From Myxococcales bacterium (GTDB lineage: Bacteria > Myxococcota_A > Polyangia > Palsa-1104 > JAEUJZ01), in the NCBI GenBank assembly GCA_016794365.1, contig JAEUKB010000021.1, forward strand, positions 62,001 to 126,000: a stretch of DNA of 64,000 bases. Direction: 5' to 3'. A program made the translations under genes and the position numbers. Positions 15,353-24,144 of the stretch are shown piece after piece. The notes below the pieces were generated by a model. It saw only the letters and a program-made list of their open reading frames with translations. It was not told the DNA's origin and ran no database searches. Numbering within the stretch: the stretch's first letter is position 1; each line of letters opens with the position of its first letter.

Positions 15353-17233
15353 TTACGGACTCGCGGATGGAACCGCTGACTCGGCGGGCTTGCTCTCTAC
15401 AGCGGGCTTGGCGGGCGCAGCTTTTGGCTCGGCAGCTTTTGGCTCGGCGGCTTTTGGCTCGGCAGCTTTTGGCTCGGCAGCTTTTGGCTCGGCAGCTTTT
15501 GGCTCGGCGGCTTTTGGCTCCGTCACCTTCGGCGCGTCCGGTTTGTCCGCTGACGGCTCTGGCTTGGTCGCTTGCGGCTGCGCGGCTGGCTCACTTCCCG
15601 TCGGATTTACCGGCTCTCCCGGCGTCTTTTCGGGCCGAGTTCGCTTCTTGATCCGCTTTTCGGGCTTCTTGGCGGCTTGATCTTCTTCATCGGGCTCATC
15701 CGCGACCGGCTGGCTCGGCGCTGGCTTGTGCTGCGCGGGCGCTACGCTGGCATCGACCATCGGTACGGCCAGATCGCTCACCAGCGCTGCATCGCGCGTC
15801 GTTCCTGCATCGGGCGGACTGATCGCAGGCTGCGCAGGACGCGTCTCGATAGACGGCAGCGCTTTCAGGGTCAGCTTGCAGCTTTGCCCTTCGGTGACAT
15901 TCACCGTGACGGGCTCGGAGCGCTCGCTGCCATCTTGCGGACTGCGCATCGAAAAGCGATGTGGACCGACGCCTAGCTCGATCGTCATTGTCTCGTTGCG
16001 GCTGTGCGTGGTTCCGACGGGAGAATCGATGCTATCGACGTAGACTTGCATGCCCATCGGCTCGACGGTGACTTGGCACTGACCGCGCGCGGGCGGCTTG
16101 ATCCGCTTGGGAATCAGCACGACCGCCAGCACCACCAGCGTGATCACCAGCGTAAACAGTGCCAGCCAGACGACAAACGAGACACGAACCACCGGCTGTG
16201 CGACGCCAATGTCCGGCGTCCCAGCGGGCGTTCCCGGCTGCGGTCCAAACTGATAGCCTTCGCCGAAGACACGACGCTCAGCGGGACGTTCACCCGGAAG
16301 CGTCATCGTCTGATACTTGGCTACGTCTTCGGGCGTTGGTGCTGGCAGACCTTCTCCGCCGACCTGCGCGACGATGACGGTGATGTTGTCGGGTCCACCG
16401 CCGGAGCGAGCCAGATCGATCAGCTTGCGCGCGGTTTCCGCCAAGTCTTCTGTCGAGGCGAGGACTTCCTGAATTTCTTCGTCGCTGACCACGCCGACCA
16501 GGCCGTCCGAGCACAGCATCAGCCGATCGCCGCGTCGCAGCGTTTCGCTCGACAGAACCACCTCGATGTCTTCTTGGACGCCGAGCGCCTGCAAGATGAC
16601 GTTCGAGTGCTCAAACAGCTTGGCCTGCTCTGGCGTGATCTGTCCCGAGTCGAGAAGCTGGTTGACGAGCGACTGATCGTGCGTGATCTGCGTCAGCGCT
16701 CCCGAGCGACACAGATACGCTCGGCTGTCACCGATCTGCGAAACGACGATCTGATTGCCCAGGATCAAAAGTCCCGTCAGCGTCGTTCCCATGCCGTTTT
16801 TCGACAGATCGGCACAGGCAGCTTCCCAGATCTCCAAGTTGGCGCGCGCCGTCGAGTCACGCAAAAAGCGCGACATTCGATGAAAGTGACTTTCGTTCTG
16901 GGCTTCCGTCGGCAGGTTCGCGACGCTGATTGGCTCAGCGGGCTTTCCGTCGGGTCCAGCAGCGTCTGCGACATATTTGAGCATCTGCCGTCGCATGGAC
17001 TCGACGGCCATGTGGGAAGCCACTTCACCAGCGGCTGCACCGCCCATACCGTCGCAGACAACCAGCATCGCGCCTTTGTCGGTCAGCGTGATATCGCGCG
17101 GCTCAAGGAAGTTGGTTTCACCGCTGCCGAGGTCAACAATTATGAAGTTGTCCTCGTTGTGCTCGCGAATGAGCCCAACGTCGGTGGCTCCAACGATGCG
17201 GACCTGGATGGTGGGGTTTTCGTCCGACATCAT
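15353..17233 (-). CDS. PP2C-type Ser/Thr phosphatase with membrane anchor and PEGA-like domain
   Basis: The N-terminal 290 residues form a PPM/PP2C phosphatase that removes phosphate from Ser/Thr. Metal motifs are GLIREHNEDNF, VVCDGMGGAAAGEVAS, GDSRAYL, CSDGLVG and GGPDNITV. A single membrane segment follows (VVWLALFTLVITLVVLAVVLI), then an outer PEGA-like beta domain with two Cys, and a long Lys/Pro/Ala tail containing seven EPKAA repeats. The catalytic part is cytoplasmic and the tail is outside. It lies 5 bp after a zinc-ribbon/FHA gene in the same operon, which suggests a phosphothreonine signalling unit opposing Ser/Thr kinases. Confidence 0.93.
   Translation of the reverse strand: MMSDENPTIQVRIVGATDVGLIREHNEDNFIIVDLGSGETNFLEPRDITLTDKGAMLVVCDGMGGAAAGEVASHMAVESMRRQMLKYVADAAGPDGKPAEPISVANLPTEAQNESHFHRMSRFLRDSTARANLEIWEAACADLSKNGMGTTLTGLLILGNQIVVSQIGDSRAYLCRSGALTQITHDQSLVNQLLDSGQITPEQAKLFEHSNVILQALGVQEDIEVVLSSETLRRGDRLMLCSDGLVGVVSDEEIQEVLASTEDLAETARKLIDLARSGGGPDNITVIVAQVGGEGLPAPTPEDVAKYQTMTLPGERPAERRVFGEGYQFGPQPGTPAGTPDIGVAQPVVRVSFVVWLALFTLVITLVVLAVVLIPKRIKPPARGQCQVTVEPMGMQVYVDSIDSPVGTTHSRNETMTIELGVGPHRFSMRSPQDGSERSEPVTVNVTEGQSCKLTLKALPSIETRPAQPAISPPDAGTTRDAALVSDLAVPMVDASVAPAQHKPAPSQPVADEPDEEDQAAKKPEKRIKKRTRPEKTPGEPVNPTGSEPAAQPQATKPEPSADKPDAPKVTEPKAAEPKAAEPKAAEPKAAEPKAAEPKAAEPKAAPAKPAVESKPAESAVPSASP
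15417..15521 (-). repeat. 15-bp coding tandem repeat, seven units
   Basis: Seven near-identical 15-bp units (gcagcttttggctcg type) encode (EPKAA)7 in the outer tail of the PP2C phosphatase. Units differ only by a/g in the third position of one Ala codon. The length is a multiple of three per unit, so copy-number change would keep the frame. Confidence 0.9.
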
Positions 17234-17238
17234 GGGTC

Positions 17239-18486
17239 CTATGGCTCGTACCGGAGCACTTGTTCGCCAAGTCGAATCACATCGCCTGGCATGAGATCGC
17301 GATCACCGCGTAGCCGCACGTAGGTTCCGTTCGATGAATTCTGGTCTTCTAAGCGTACTTTACCCCCCAGCCGGGATACCAGAGCATGGCGCCGCGACAT
17401 GAATTCGTCGTCGGGAAAAACGATGTCGCCTTCTTCGCGGCCCAGCAAAATTTCTGCGCGGCTTAAATGCCAAACGTCACGGCCAACGGCTGCCGTCGTG
17501 AGCTGGCGTAGTCGCCCCCAAGATTCGCGCGGAATGCTTCCCAACACTCGCACCCCCTGCTCGCTGACTGCTGGTAGATCGCGTTCGTCGCCCAGCAGCA
17601 GCTCGAAGCGGATCAGTTCGCGGCCCACAAAGAAGACATCGCCGGTCTGTAGCTCATGCGGTTCGCGGAGCTGCCAAAACACGCCGTTTACGCTGTCTAA
17701 CGAACGGACTCGCATGCCTGCACCGACGGGAGTTAACCGAAGGTGACGCTGCGCCAAATAGGGATCGTCCGCAAAGCAGCGATGCGTGGCGCGACCCAGA
17801 TCGCAGCTTTCACCGCTGAGCGTCAGCACGTCTCCGTCGGTTCCATCGCGCCGGATCACCACCAACCGACCGCGTAGACCGCCTTTTTCGCGAGCGGCTG
17901 GCTCTGCGCCTGATCGCACGGGCGCTGCGGGAACGACGGCTCGACCTTGCGCTGGAGCCTGCGGTGGATTGCTTCCTCGTCGCGGAGATGCCGATCGCGA
18001 AGCCGCTTCGGGAATCAACCGATTGCCGCAGTGCTGACAGTACATAAAGCCCGCTGGCGTCGGATGTCCGCAGTGACCACAGACGATCCTGGCTTGAGCC
18101 TGGCGACGACTTGCAAGTCCCTGTCCACAGCTTCGACAAAACGACACCGACAGCGGGTTTGGCGATCCACAGCTTTCACACGGAGCCTGATCCGTGCTCG
18201 CAACCTGTGGAACACCCGGAATTCGCTCGTCTTTGCCGGGCCCTTTGGCCACAGCGGTATCGATCGGCAGCGCCGCCGCGTCCACAAAAGCCGCTGTGAT
18301 GGCTCGTGGGACGAGCGCGGGCTCAGCAGGCTCGGCTGCTGTCGCTTGTGCCGTTCCTGCTGCTCCAGCGCCAGCGATTGCTGGTCCGCCTGGACCGTCC
18401 GCTATGCCATCAATCGGCCTGCCGCAGTCCTGACAGAACAGCGCGCCGTCTCGATTGGCTTTTCCGCAGTTCTTACACCGTGCCAT
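17239..18486 (-). CDS. Zinc-ribbon and double-FHA-domain protein
   Basis: Three CxxC-x(n)-CxxC zinc ribbons occupy the first 180 residues (CKNCGKANR..CQDCG; CESCGSPNP..CRSCG; CGHCGHPTP..CQHCG), joined by Ala/Pro-rich linkers. Two FHA domains follow. The second has the full phosphothreonine-binding set: LGREEGDIVFPDD, SRRHA and NSSNGTYV. The first is weaker (LGRATHRCFADDP, QRHL, NGVF). The protein should bind phosphorylated partners and probably works with the PP2C phosphatase 5 bp downstream. Confidence 0.92.
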   Translation of the reverse strand: MARCKNCGKANRDGALFCQDCGRPIDGIADGPGGPAIAGAGAAGTAQATAAEPAEPALVPRAITAAFVDAAALPIDTAVAKGPGKDERIPGVPQVASTDQAPCESCGSPNPLSVSFCRSCGQGLASRRQAQARIVCGHCGHPTPAGFMYCQHCGNRLIPEAASRSASPRRGSNPPQAPAQGRAVVPAAPVRSGAEPAAREKGGLRGRLVVIRRDGTDGDVLTLSGESCDLGRATHRCFADDPYLAQRHLRLTPVGAGMRVRSLDSVNGVFWQLREPHELQTGDVFFVGRELIRFELLLGDERDLPAVSEQGVRVLGSIPRESWGRLRQLTTAAVGRDVWHLSRAEILLGREEGDIVFPDDEFMSRRHALVSRLGGKVRLEDQNSSNGTYVRLRGDRDLMPGDVIRLGEQVLRYEP

Positions 18487-18633
18487 CGCGAGGTAACCGG
18501 GATCTTGCTCTCCCTATATTAACTAGACAGAGAAGGGGCGAGCCAAGCCCAAAATCCGGGTTTACACGGCAGCCCCCGAAAATATTCCCGCAGCCATGTC
18601 TGCCGAGGTGGTCGTGAGATGTCGTCCAGAATG

Positions 18634-18663
18634 TTTACAGGGTGATGGAAGGTGCGCTAAACA
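18634..18663 (+). promoter_or_regulatory. Promoter-like boxes for the gene at 18676
   Basis: TTTACA and TAAACA with an 18-bp spacer end 12 nt before the ATG. The predicted leader is only about 6 nt, and no ribosome site is present. Confidence 0.4.
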
Positions 18664-18675
18664 CTCTGCTTCTAC

Positions 18676-19302
18676 ATGAGACGTTGTCTGGGTTTAGGTT
18701 TGGCTTTTGGGCTGCTTTCGCTCAGTGCGCTGTCGGGCTGCATGGGTCCGGTGGCCAAAGCGCCGTTTGCGGGTCGGCTGGGGTCGGGACAAGTGGGTAG
18801 CTTGCTGGGACCGTTCGACGGGCAGGTGCTCGATCAAAGCACTTCGAGCCCGCTGACAAGCGCACTGGTCGTCGGAACCTGGGCATTTGAAGAGCCCGGA
18901 GGCCTCGCGTCTCCCGAGTCTTCTTATTCGGTCAGCGTGGTCACTGGCAGCGACGGAAATTATTCGCTACCCAGCTTGCCTGCGGGCCGTCAGTTCGCGG
19001 GACTTTTGCGACGCTTTACGCTGGTGGTCTACAAAGCGGGCTTCGTCGGATATCGCTCGGATCTGCGCTTTGACGATCGCTCGCCGCGACATGACTTCGT
19101 GCAGCGCGGCAACGTGGTGCGGCTCGAGCGGTTTCCACAAGGCGAATCGCATGCCAAGCACCTGGTGTTTTTGGGCAGCGGGGCGGCGCTTCGTGGTGCG
19201 GCTCAGTCAGAGATCATCGCAGCGTCGCTGGAACTACAAGAAACGGCGCCTCAGCTTGCGGCAGAACAGACGGAGACGGCTGCTGCCAAAGAGTCTCACT
19301 GA
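18676..19302 (+). CDS. Lipoprotein with carboxypeptidase-regulatory-like domain
   Basis: The 208-residue product has a lipoprotein signal (GLLSLSALSGC, Cys near residue 22). The mature part contains one CarboxypepD_reg-like beta sandwich: GPFDGQVLDQSTSSPLTSALVVG, then GSDGNYSLPSLPAG, then FTLVVYKAGFVGYRSD. The C-terminal tail is Ala/Glu-rich and probably disordered. Such domains usually act as surface adhesion or structural modules. It is 21 bp upstream of the gene at 19324 and probably cotranscribed with it. Confidence 0.8.
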   Translation: MRRCLGLGLAFGLLSLSALSGCMGPVAKAPFAGRLGSGQVGSLLGPFDGQVLDQSTSSPLTSALVVGTWAFEEPGGLASPESSYSVSVVTGSDGNYSLPSLPAGRQFAGLLRRFTLVVYKAGFVGYRSDLRFDDRSPRHDFVQRGNVVRLERFPQGESHAKHLVFLGSGAALRGAAQSEIIAASLELQETAPQLAAEQTETAAAKESH

Positions 19303-19323
19303 GACGGGCTCATCGGGAAGGAT

Positions 19324-20802
19324 GTGAAGGCGATGCGGCTTTCGCGAACGTGGATTTCGGCGCTGTTTGCGCTGTGGGCGACGACAGATGTTGCCGTTGG
19401 ATATGAAGGATCGACGACGCTCGCGGGCGTGACAGAGCAAGCGGCGCTGTCGTCGCGGCTGCATCGGCGCATGGTGGAACGCTTCGGGCTGTCGCTCGGG
19501 ATGTTTGAGCCGCTGCGGCTGGATCCGTCGCTGCTCCAGATCGATCGGGCTCGCAACCTATATGTTCGTCTGAGCGCGCTCGATGCCGGACAAGGACACG
19601 CACCCGAGGTCTTGGCGCGCAAAGAAGGTCAGAGCCTGTCGCCGCTGCGTCAGCATGTGCTGGGCTGGCTGGCGGCGGGATCGGTGCTGGAAACGACTCC
19701 GGCGGTGCGCGTCCGTCATCACTTCGTCGATGGCAAGACCGGCGCTGGACTGCATCGGCTGTCGGATATGACCGCGATCTCGGCTTCGGCGGAATCGGTG
19801 CAGCAAGGGATCTCAAGCGTGCGGCAGCTCTTGTCGGGCGCAGCGATGGACGGAACTGGACGATCAGCGACGGAATGGATCACAGCCAGCGACAACGATC
19901 TGGGCCTTCCCGCGTTTTGGGATGCCTACGAGCGAGCGGTGACGGCTCAAACGACGGTGGCGCGAGAGACGGCACTCACCGAGGCGCTGCTCTCGCTCGG
20001 CGGACTGCTCGCGGTGCTGGAGCAAGCGGGCGATCCAGCCTACGTTCACAACGATCTTCAGTCGGTGCTGTCGGGACACTACGCGCACTTCGTCGGTCAG
20101 CGCTACGGTCGAGCCGGGGTTCCTCAGCCCGATGCCAAGCTCGATGTTCCGTCGCCGCAGCGCTTTGCTGATCTGTTGTTTGATGGCAAAGGCCAAGGTC
20201 TTTCCGAGCGAACCGCGTCGCGCTTTGTGTCGCCTGGCACGATCAGTCCGTCGCTGATTCCGCAGGGAAGCAAGCTCTTTGGCGTGGGCGGTTATCTGTC
20301 ATCTTCGACGGTAAAACACTTTTTGGCATGGCAAAAAAGCGATACGGAACCGGGCGGACGTGTGCTGTTTCTCGACGAGCGCTGTTACACGGACTACGCG
20401 ACGGCGCTGCTGCCCGAGATTGGGAAGTTTGCGCAGGTCGGGCTCGACTTTTTGCTGCGGGGCGATCTGCGTCTCTCGCTGGCGAGTGAATCGGGTCTGA
20501 CGGTGAAGCTCCTGGATGAGCAGCTTGGCAGCGGAACACTGACGGTGCTCGGTGAAAAAGCGAGCGGTGAGCGTCAGGTGTTCAAGACGCAAGCCACGCT
20601 TCCGTCGCGGCCCGGCGTGCTGACTCAGGTTCCGCTTTCCGAGGAAGCGCTGACGGACTTTGTTCGGCTGGCAGTGCTGTGGAAAGGTCGCGATCGCAAC
20701 GGTCAGCCGGTGGTGACATCCAGCGTGCTGAGCCTGCGCAAGAGCGAGTCAGTCCCGAGTCCGGCGGCATCCCAGACCGAGACAAGCGAGCCATCCCAAT
20801 GA
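19324..20802 (+). CDS. Exported protein with degenerate phospholipase C/P1-nuclease-like fold
   Basis: Begins with GTG (an ATG three codons on is an alternative) after gggaagga, with a signal-like segment TWISALFALWATTDVAVG. Residues 110-320 resemble the helical zinc-dependent phospholipase C/P1 nuclease family: HVLGWLAAGSVLETTPAVRVRHHFVDGKTGAGL, then a helix before PAYVHND, then YAHFVGQRYGRAG. In that helix the usual GHVxHxxQDxxxPAH ligands appear as GGLLAVLEQAGDPAY, so most metal-binding His/Asp residues seem lost. The C-terminus is a Thr/Val-rich beta domain. Family assignment is moderate and inactivity is inferred. The stop overlaps the GST start (ATGA). Confidence 0.65.
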   Translation: MKAMRLSRTWISALFALWATTDVAVGYEGSTTLAGVTEQAALSSRLHRRMVERFGLSLGMFEPLRLDPSLLQIDRARNLYVRLSALDAGQGHAPEVLARKEGQSLSPLRQHVLGWLAAGSVLETTPAVRVRHHFVDGKTGAGLHRLSDMTAISASAESVQQGISSVRQLLSGAAMDGTGRSATEWITASDNDLGLPAFWDAYERAVTAQTTVARETALTEALLSLGGLLAVLEQAGDPAYVHNDLQSVLSGHYAHFVGQRYGRAGVPQPDAKLDVPSPQRFADLLFDGKGQGLSERTASRFVSPGTISPSLIPQGSKLFGVGGYLSSSTVKHFLAWQKSDTEPGGRVLFLDERCYTDYATALLPEIGKFAQVGLDFLLRGDLRLSLASESGLTVKLLDEQLGSGTLTVLGEKASGERQVFKTQATLPSRPGVLTQVPLSEEALTDFVRLAVLWKGRDRNGQPVVTSSVLSLRKSESVPSPAASQTETSEPSQ

Positions 20803-21497
20803 TTGACCTGTATTACTGGACGACGCCGAACGGCCACAAAATCACGATGTTTCTGGAAGAAGCGGGCCTTCCGTATCGCTTGATTCCGGTTCACATCGGC
20901 GCTGGTGAGCAGTTTCGACCCGAGTTTTTGGCGATCTCACCGAACAACCGGATCCCGGCGATTGTCGATCAGGCTCCGACGGACGGAGGCGAGCCGATCT
21001 CGCTGTTTGAGTCGGGTGCGATCCTGCTGTACCTGGCGGACAAGCTTGGACGCTTCATCCCGAGCGACATCCGAGGCCGCGCCGACGTGCTTCAGTGGCT
21101 GTTTTGGCAGATGGCGGGCCTGGGACCGATGGCCGGTCAAAACCATCACTTTGGCCAGTACGCGCCGGAAAAGATTCCGTACGCGATCAATCGCTATGTA
21201 AACGAGACGAACCGGCTGTATGGCGTGCTCAACAAGCGGCTCGCGGATCGTCCGTTTATCGTCGGAGAGTATTCGATCGCGGACATGGCTTGTTATCCGT
21301 GGATCGTTCCGCACGAGCGTCAGAGCCAGAAGCTCGAAGACTTTCCGCACCTTCAGCGCTGGTTTTTGGAAATCAAAGCGCGTCCTGCGACGGTGAAAGC
21401 CTACGCGCGCGGCAAAGACATCAACACGTCTCCGACGGTGAGCGAAGAAGCCAGGAAGGTTCTGTTCGGCCAGACCGCAGCGGTGGTGAAGTCGTAA
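20799..21497 (+). CDS. Glutathione S-transferase, YfcG/YghU-like
   Basis: The 232-residue protein has a thioredoxin-like N-terminal domain (MIDLYYWTTPNGHKITMFLEEAGLPY) and an all-helical C-terminal domain. The glutathione-contact motifs NRIPAIVD and FESGAILLYLADK are present, and the insert GQNHHFGQYAPEKIPYAINRY is typical of the nu-class enzymes YfcG and YghU, which act as disulfide-bond oxidoreductases. The active-site Thr/Asn of TPNGHK fits this. Translation is coupled to the previous gene by ATGA. A bidirectional terminator follows. Confidence 0.92.
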   Translation: MIDLYYWTTPNGHKITMFLEEAGLPYRLIPVHIGAGEQFRPEFLAISPNNRIPAIVDQAPTDGGEPISLFESGAILLYLADKLGRFIPSDIRGRADVLQWLFWQMAGLGPMAGQNHHFGQYAPEKIPYAINRYVNETNRLYGVLNKRLADRPFIVGEYSIADMACYPWIVPHERQSQKLEDFPHLQRWFLEIKARPATVKAYARGKDINTSPTVSEEARKVLFGQTAAVVKS

Positions 21498-21514
21498 GCG
21501 ATTTGGCTTTGGCC

Positions 21515-21569
21515 AAAAAAATCCCCGAAGACAGCGCGACGAGCTTGCACGGCTGAAATCGGGGTTTTT
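21515..21569. terminator. Bidirectional intrinsic terminator
   Basis: An A-tract plus ATCCCCGA and the matching TCGGGGTTTTT flank a 30-base loop. The structure serves the converging GST (+) and sulfatase (-) genes, each with a U-run after the stem. The loop is longer than usual. Confidence 0.6.
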
Positions 21570-21603
21570 GTGCGCGATCCATCGTCATCGGATCGCACAG
21601 CGC

Positions 21604-23799
21604 TTACTTATCGAGATCGCTGGCCAGCTCTGGCTTGTGGTTGCTGGCGACTCCCCAGCGCGACTTTTTCCACTGTCCTTGATAGGCCATCCAGATGCCC
21701 ATCGCGTCGGTGACAAAGCGCAGCGCGAGCGGATCGGACTGGTTTAGCTCTTTCTGCTCGCCGGGATCTTCTTGTCCATCGTAGAGCTTGACCTGACCGG
21801 AGCCTCCGACCCACAGCTTGTAGCGTCCGAGCCGCATGACGTGCGCCAGCTCATACTGACTGGCAATCGCCGGACGTGGATAGCCTTGACCGATGCCTTG
21901 TGCGACGGAAATCAGCGACTCTCCCTGCACGTCTTTGGGAATCGGCACCCCGAACGCTTCGGCCAGCGTCGGCAGCAGATCAACCAGCTCTGCGCCTTCT
22001 TCGACCACCTTTCCACCGGGGAACAGCGGCGGATAGTAGATCCACAGCGGAATGTGAATCAGCTCTTGGCGCAGCGACTGACCGTGACCGATGCGACCGT
22101 GATCCCAGAACTCCTCGCCGTGATCCGAGGTGTAGATGATCATCGTGTCGTTTTCGTGCCCGGTCTGCTTGAGCAGCTTGAGCAGCTCACCGAAGTGATG
22201 ATCGTTATACGAGATGTCACAGTCGTACAGCGCGATCACTCGCTGACGGTCGCGCGCCGTCACCGTGAGCTGTCCCGCGACGATCTTGTCAAGCTGCGGA
22301 TCCATGCAGCCCTTCACAAACGGTCCGTTATACGGCGTCGGATCGTACTTCGAGATCCAGGGCTCATACGCGCGCCACGAGACGTGCGCATCAATCGTCC
22401 CGAGATACAAAAAGAACGGCTTCGACTTGCCCGGACCTTTTTCCAAAAACTGACGCGCGTCACCGACCAGCTCTGCGCTCTTGAGCCCGCCGCCTTCGTG
22501 GATGTGGTTCTTGAGCAGATCCCAGCCGTCGCCAAAGCCCCAGCGCTTGGTGATGTAGCCGTTGGCGATGTGACCGATGGTGTAAAGCCCAGCTTGCTTC
22601 ATCACCTCGGGCATGATCGTCATGCTGTCCGGCAGCACCGCTTTGTCGCTGATGAACTTGTGCGTCGCTGGATACAGTCCAGTAAACAGCGAAGCGTGGC
22701 TCACCCGAGACTCATTGCCTTGCGCATACGTCACCGCAAAGCGCGTTGCTTTCTTGGAAAACTCGTCGAGAACCGGCGTTTCGACCCGCGACGACTTGTT
22801 CCACAGCTTGAACTTATCGGCGCGCGTATCGTCGGACAGCCAGAACACCACGTTGCGCGGCTTTTCCAGCTTTACTGGCTGCGGTGCTTGGCCTCCCGAA
22901 AGAAGCTGCGCTTTGTCGAGCGAGAGCTTTTCGCACGAGCCTTCCGCGCGCAGGCCGATGCGACGCACTTCTCCACTGTGTGCGGACAGCGACAGCGGCA
23001 TTCCATCCAGGCTCGCAAGCTGCGCAGCGCCTTTTTGACCGGGCTGCGGACCATCGACCGTCACCTTCAGTGAACAGCCGCTGCCATCGCCTTTGACCAG
23101 CAGCGAGCCGCCTTTGGGGACGAACGCATAGTAGTGAAGCGCGCCACCACCCGGAATGTTCAGCTTGGAGCCGTCCGACAGCTTCGGTGGTGTTACAGCG
23201 CCCGTCGGAGCACTTCCACCCACCTGAATCCAATCGACCGCCGCCGCTGCTTTGTGCGAACCCGCGCCGCCACCGAGCGTGAAGTTGCCGCTCTGTGCAA
23301 AGGTCAGGCTCAGCGTGTTTTCTCCAGCGCGCAGCGACTCCGGCGGAAGCTGCACGGTCACAAGCTGCCAGCCTTCCGCAAGTGGAACCGCGCTGCTCGA
23401 CTTGCCTCCGACGCTGATCTTCAGCGACGACTTGGTCGGGCTCTTGAGCGACAGAAACACCACTTGGTTCTGCGCCTGTCCGGGATGCAGCGGCACTTGC
23501 AGTCGCGCCGCCGTTGTGGGAAGCGCAACCTTTTTGCCATCCACTTCCGCACGCAGTCGCCAGCTTGGGGTCGGTCGGCCAAAGTGTGCGTAGCGCGCAA
23601 AGCCCGCCGAGCCAGTCGCGATGACGAGTCCGCCGCGCTGCTCGATGTGCGCCAAGGTGCGGTTGGCATGCAGATCAAAGACCGGATGACCCACCGGAGC
23701 GACCGGCGCAGTCTGCGGTCCCTGGCCCCACGAATCGGAAAAAGCCAGCAGCGGAACCAGGCCCAAGCTCCACAGCCAGCGGTGATGAAGACCTCGCAA
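21604..23799 (-). CDS. Sulfatase-superfamily protein with Ser in place of catalytic Cys
   Basis: The start is TTG at 23799: GGGAGGA lies 9 nt upstream and the codons that follow give a good signal peptide (HHRWLWSLGLVPLLAFSDSWG). A longer ATG frame to 24081 looks non-coding. The first 300 residues are beta-rich. The alkaline-phosphatase-like domain follows, with metal motif WLSDDTRAD (about 320) and YTSDHGEEFWDHGRIGHG near 520. At the nucleophile position the CxPxR motif reads SRVSHASLFTG, so Ser replaces Cys. It could be a Ser-type sulfatase needing an anaerobic maturase, or a phosphohydrolase/transferase. The protein is exported. Confidence 0.85.
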   Translation of the reverse strand: MRGLHHRWLWSLGLVPLLAFSDSWGQGPQTAPVAPVGHPVFDLHANRTLAHIEQRGGLVIATGSAGFARYAHFGRPTPSWRLRAEVDGKKVALPTTAARLQVPLHPGQAQNQVVFLSLKSPTKSSLKISVGGKSSSAVPLAEGWQLVTVQLPPESLRAGENTLSLTFAQSGNFTLGGGAGSHKAAAAVDWIQVGGSAPTGAVTPPKLSDGSKLNIPGGGALHYYAFVPKGGSLLVKGDGSGCSLKVTVDGPQPGQKGAAQLASLDGMPLSLSAHSGEVRRIGLRAEGSCEKLSLDKAQLLSGGQAPQPVKLEKPRNVVFWLSDDTRADKFKLWNKSSRVETPVLDEFSKKATRFAVTYAQGNESRVSHASLFTGLYPATHKFISDKAVLPDSMTIMPEVMKQAGLYTIGHIANGYITKRWGFGDGWDLLKNHIHEGGGLKSAELVGDARQFLEKGPGKSKPFFLYLGTIDAHVSWRAYEPWISKYDPTPYNGPFVKGCMDPQLDKIVAGQLTVTARDRQRVIALYDCDISYNDHHFGELLKLLKQTGHENDTMIIYTSDHGEEFWDHGRIGHGQSLRQELIHIPLWIYYPPLFPGGKVVEEGAELVDLLPTLAEAFGVPIPKDVQGESLISVAQGIGQGYPRPAIASQYELAHVMRLGRYKLWVGGSGQVKLYDGQEDPGEQKELNQSDPLALRFVTDAMGIWMAYQGQWKKSRWGVASNHKPELASDLDK

Positions 23800-24144
23800 G
23801 TTGTCTGTCCTCCCAAAAATAAATCGCAAGGCCGGGGAACATACACGCAGGTGGGACCGAAAACCAAGAGAGGGGGCACAGTGCGAAAAGCGCTCCATAC
23901 GATATGTAGCTGTACATTTGTTCCGGTAAGACAAAAGCGCGGACACCAGCGCGAGATGATCCTGCAAGCCTCTGTGCGAAGCGCGTTCGTTCCCATCAAA
24001 GCTGTGCAGTGTGCGAATCGATTGGTTGCGCAGCGCGTGCTGGGGCCGAATTCCGGGGACAACTCGCAGCGGCTTGGCCAAAACCCCAGGGATTTTAGGG
24101 CTTTACAAGTTCCCCGTGGCTATAGCCAAATGAAAGGCACCTAA
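23800..24144. other. 345-bp divergent intergenic region
   Basis: Contains the ribosome site of the sulfatase (gggagga on the minus strand) and upstream sequences of the transporter gene. I saw no convincing promoter pair, repeat or RNA gene. Confidence 0.5.

Noticed and set aside
16004-17323. Plus-strand open frame of 439 codons
   Set aside because: It is antisense to the PP2C phosphatase, whose catalytic motifs fix the true strand.
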